Source: Pardosa pseudoannulata
Taxonomy: Eukaryota; Arthropoda; Arachnida; Araneae; Lycosidae
Length of the DNA: 64,000 nucleotides
Assembly: GCA_032207245.1 (NCBI GenBank)
Contig: CM063505.1
Coordinates: 177,582,030 to 177,646,029 of the forward strand
Direction: 5' to 3'
Numbering within the stretch: position 1 is the first letter of the stretch; every line of letters begins with the position of its first letter. A program made the translations under genes and the position numbers. Below, in pieces: positions 60,990 through 64,000 of the stretch. The notes below the pieces were generated by a model that searched no databases, was not told the DNA's origin, and saw only the letters and a program-made list of their open reading frames with translations.

Positions 60990-61651
60990 TCTCGTAATGT
61001 AATAATAGCCTAAGTTATCTGTCCGTCTGTCCTCGAAGTTATGAAGCTGTTGGACCTGGAATGGATAGAGCATCCATATTGGATTTTTGATGAGTTAGGA
61101 TTTGCAAAATTCAAAGCGAGTAAAGTTTATCTTTCCTAAACTATAGATCCGATTCTGAAGTAAATTCGTTTGACTAAGCTTCGTATCACAGCGAAAAATA
61201 CTGTCCTCTTTAAAACTTTCGAAATCCACCCCGTCCCCTTTTCGAGCCTTTAATGCCATTATATCAAGCCCCATTTTAAGAGCAAGCGATTAAATTTATC
61301 AATTTATCCCATAATAAATAGGTAAAAATAACAATTTTTTCTAGCCTTATGACGTCATTCCTTTAACCATCTCATTTATTCATTTCTTATTTGAAATTAT
61401 TTAAATATTTTTTGCATTATTTCCATACGTTTTTTTCACTAAACTTAGATATTACATAAATAATTTTCTTTTTTATTGGACTTAAATAATAAATGAAGTA
61501 CATATATGATAATTTTAATCGATTATTTTTGTTGAAAGGTAATTCTAAGCCAAAAAAACAAATCATTTTTTTACCTGCCTCATAGGGTTTTTTAGAATTC
61601 TGAAAAATTAAAAATTTTACTGATCCCGTCATATGACGGGCTATATGCTAG
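60990..61651 (+). mobile_element. Helitron family H, near-complete copy
   Basis: AATAATAGCCTAAGTTATCT near 61001 to CCCGTCATATGACGGG (61625-61640) and CTAG|T (61648-61651). It aligns with the reverse complement of 57754-58435. The first bases differ from the TC(C)CC.TATA consensus, so the exact 5' end is uncertain. Non-coding. Confidence 0.85.
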
Positions 61652-61654
61652 TTT

Positions 61655-62155
61655 ACAAATATTACAATAGAGGTAAGTTATTTTTAAGCCATTCGTAGTG
61701 AACTTTAAAATTTTGTTTACACACGATATCATAAATGAACTTAATCTGAGACTAAATGAAAAAAATAAATCAATATTTTTCTAAAATCTATAAATGTCAG
61801 ATAAATGAATTTGTATAGAGTGAAAATAAAATTTATCTTTATCTTTATTTTAACGCATTTATGTCAAGACTGAAGGCATAATGAAAGATTTCATTGATGT
61901 AACGACGGATTTAATTAACAGCTAAATGAAAAGTAGAATTTTAGAGCATCATTCCTATATAATACATGCAATGATATTTTTATTCTAAAACCTATGTGAT
62001 TAATATCTATCTAAAAGTAATTTTTGGGAGATTATATTCTTTTCCAGCACCCTTAGTGAATTTTTTGTATCATCTGTTGATTCCTGCCGGTTTCATAAGT
62101 AACTTAAAATAGATCCTGTAGCTTAAACTACGTCATCGGAGTCACCCACGTGACT
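61655..62155. other. AT-rich stretch, nothing recognised
   Basis: No motif or paired repeat. Confidence 0.4.
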
Positions 62156-62166
62156 TACAGGTAACT

Positions 62167-62285
62167 TCTGATTGGTTGGCACAAACAACAATTTAAACAG
62201 AATGCACAGCTTTTGCGAAGAGCTCGTTCGTGAGAGATACTGCCTGAGTAAACTAAGTTTTTATTTTATCAAAGCATTCCATTTT
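62167..62285 (+). repeat. Promoter-like direct repeat, copy 1
   Basis: TCTGATTGGTTGGCACAAAC, GCACAGCTTTTGCGAAGAGC, TTCGTGAGAGA and CAGTAAACTAAG-like blocks match 62737-62855. An inverted CCAAT box (ATTGG) heads each copy. Confidence 0.7.
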
Positions 62286-62382
62286 CACTCTTCTACCATT
62301 ACGCGACTGAAGAAGGCCTGACTTATCAGTTCGAAACTCCCTTTGTGATGATGTAGAAAGCTTCATGGCCAATATATATATA

Positions 62383-62606
62383 TGTAGTGTTTGGATTTTA
62401 ATTTTGTTTTAAAATGCTAATATTGTAATGAAAATGTAAATATTATAAATAGATGACTCTGCTTGTAGCGGCGCGATGTATGCTGAGGGACGGAGAGTCT
62501 GTGTACAGAGCGTCGAGAGAGGACGCATCTGCCGCGCATGGCAGCTCATTCGTTAAATAAAGTTTTGTTATTGTTTTGTTTTAAAATTTTGCACTCGTAC
62601 GAACCA
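62383..62606 (+). mobile_element. Putative short solo LTR
   Basis: Begins TGTAGTGTTTGG after (TA)n, has ATTATAAATAGATG near 62443 and GTTAAATAAAG near 62552, and ends around CGTACGAACCA before (TATG)n. The GC-rich middle resembles a U3/R boundary. The 3' end is uncertain. Confidence 0.5.
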
Positions 62607-62608
62607 GC

Positions 62609-62655
62609 CATGTATGTATGTATGTATGTATGTGTGTATATATGTATGTATGTAT
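62609..62655. repeat. (TATG)n microsatellite
   Basis: About 11 ATGT units with TGTG/TATA variants. Confidence 0.96.
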
Positions 62656-62736
62656 CCCATTTTTCTTGTACTTATAGTTGTTATGAAATATAAAACAAAG
62701 CACACAGAAACAGACACAAGCAATTTAATTGGTTGT

Positions 62737-62855
62737 GTCTGATTGGTTGGCACAGACAACTATTTAATCACGATGTACAGTTTTTGTAGACAGTCATTCG
62801 CGAGAGTTGTTACCTCAGTAAACTATGTCAGTTTGATCAAAACATTCAACCGATT
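62737..62855 (+). repeat. Promoter-like direct repeat, copy 2
   Basis: Partner of 62167-62285; the LTR-like block and the microsatellite lie between the two copies. Confidence 0.7.
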
Positions 62856-62939
62856 TTATTTCCGCGATGATTTTATTTATCTACGATTAGCCACGACTGC
62901 ATGCTGACTCCACAGCTATGAAATTCTCCTTGCGTTGCG

Positions 62940-63018
62940 ACGCCGAACGATGGTCGAATGGTTAGAGTGCTGGATCGGAGTTCGTGGGTTCGAATCCCCA
63001 GTAGTGTAGAGGGATATT
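62940..63018 (+). repeat. tRNA-derived SINE, head
   Basis: GCCGAACGATGGTCGAATGG, an A-box-like GGTTAGAGTGCTGG and a perfect B box GGGTTCGAATCCC at 62986-62998. The body is cut after GGGATATT at 63018. Confidence 0.82.
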
Positions 63019-63350
63019 GAAGCGGAACAAACTAATCGTCAACATGAGCTTTTGATCAAAGTGTTTCTATTAATAGACTAATAAGTAAATAAAGAGTAAA
63101 AAGGTAAAGTATAAACACATCAATGCATTGATAACACTTGCGGCTTGCAAGTGCAAATCTGGCCAAAAGTTCTTTAGATTGAGCACGCTAATTCCAAAAC
63201 CGAGAGTGAAGTGATTTCCCCTTTCAACTGAACCGTGCCGCTCACCTTATATACTGCAACATGCTCGCGCTCGGAGCATCGAGGGAAATTTGCATTCCAT
63301 GTCAATCTGCATTTGACGAAAGATTCTTCGACGCGGTTAACACCAGAACG
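63019..63350 (-). mobile_element. 332-bp promoter-bearing insert in SINE
   Basis: Lies between SINE head and tail; CAGTAG..GGGATATT is present at both junctions. On the minus strand CAGTATATAAGGTGAGCGGC (TATA box near 63245-63256) is followed by TCAGT, and a TTTATTTACTTATTAG tail lies near the other end. It could be a short LTR or a DNA element. Confidence 0.45.
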
Positions 63351-63470
63351 CCACAGTAGCAGGGATATTCGTAGCCGTTCGGAAATGGCTTTAAACAGAA
63401 GGTCCCGGTCTCATTAGCCCTCGTGTTGCCAAGAGTAGACCGTAGCGCTCCAAACCATACCAAACCGCTT
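63351..63470 (+). repeat. tRNA-derived SINE, tail
   Basis: CCACAGTAGCAGGGATATTC, GTAGCCGTTCGGAA, CCCGGTCTCATTAGCCCTCG, AGTAGACCGTAGCGCTCCAA match 35520-35635. Confidence 0.82.
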
Positions 63471-63474
63471 GTGA

Positions 63475-64000
63475 TGAGACAAAAGCGTCATCACATACAT
63501 GTACAAAATACAGCAAAACCCACTTCAGAAGTATATACAATATACATATAGAAGTATATAGAAGCTTCATAAGATTTATAATGTTTGTAGTGCTATTTTA
63601 TTTTTTACAATTAAAAATAAATTTAATATTTTAATTTAAACTAGAAAGTATATTTTTAAATCAGTCATTTAGCTTAACGAAGAATAATTCAAATAATTGT
63701 AGCATTAACGAAGTATTTAGGCTTAGATACAGGCTAAAGTCTACTCAAAATACCATATTAATTTAACTTTTAAATTTTTCATTCGTGCTTGATTTCTTTA
63801 TAGCAGATGCCCGCTTACTTGTCTGATCTTTATCCTAAGGAGTATGTGCTGTGGGGTATATGCTTGGTTGTCAACTTTCAAATCTCCCACATCAGGCAAA
63901 CTTATATGCGTTTCATGTATGGTTTCTAGAAGCGACTACACACATAATTAAATTCCTCATCACCGTTTGATTTTAATTTCTTTAAAGTGGGAAATATTTA
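63475..64000. other. AT-rich end of window, nothing recognised
   Basis: No motif, RNA gene or repeat pair. Confidence 0.4.

Overview
This window looks like non-coding, strongly AT-rich nuclear DNA from an arthropod, most plausibly a spider. That inference rests on the mix of degenerate Tc1, mariner, Merlin (ISXO2/IS1595-like), piggyBac, Helitron, LINE, LTR and tRNA-SINE sequences, and on many (TA)n/(CA)n microsatellites. I found no intact host gene, no rRNA, no intact tRNA and no CRISPR array. Every recognisable protein-coding stretch is a broken transposon gene. Most short open frames are chance or microsatellite translations (Ile/Tyr or Ser/Leu runs).

Layout. 1-0.7 kb: a Tc1 3' end inserted in an older repeat whose second copy lies at 17.8-18.7 kb. 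3.9-6.8 kb: a (TA)n/(CA)n tract split by a 1.2-kb Tc1 element, two LTR-like blocks and one unclassified block. 7.9-8.3 kb: a short Helitron. 9.4-12.5 kb: a 3.1-kb foldback structure with ~0.5-kb inverted arms around LINE fragments. 15.3-16.6 kb: a 766-bp microsatellite joined to a second Helitron of the same family. 17.8-20.7 kb: the second repeat copy carrying a solo LTR with a 5-bp target duplication, then another LTR-like block. 21-24.4 kb: a duplicated repeat, an LTR between microsatellites and a TA-flanked foldback MITE. 25-29.7 kb: a MITE-like block, a piggyBac-type MITE and two clusters of perfect hairpins. 30.3-31 kb: an internally deleted mariner. 31.3-36.3 kb: LTR-like blocks, an LTR/flank tandem array, a ~450-bp diverged tandem repeat and two complementary halves of a tRNA-Leu(UAA) in permuted order around SINE copies. 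37-46 kb: LTR-like blocks, a pyrimidine-rich tract, tandem repeats, an RNase H LINE 3' end, a SINE and a three-copy AT satellite. 46.7-52.9 kb: a putative piggyBac MITE, a palindrome cluster, a Helitron interrupted by Tc1, and a 1.7-kb Merlin element. 54.7-55 kb: another Tc1/mariner relic. 57.4-60 kb: a large inverted repeat whose left arm was split by a 1.4-kb Helitron; the other arm preserves the empty site. 60.4-64 kb: two more Helitron copies, an LTR-like block and a SINE split by a promoter-bearing insert.

The elements do not form a pathway. The informative relations are nesting and duplication: several insertions can be read against a paralogous empty site in the same window, which fixes element ends, target sites and relative ages.
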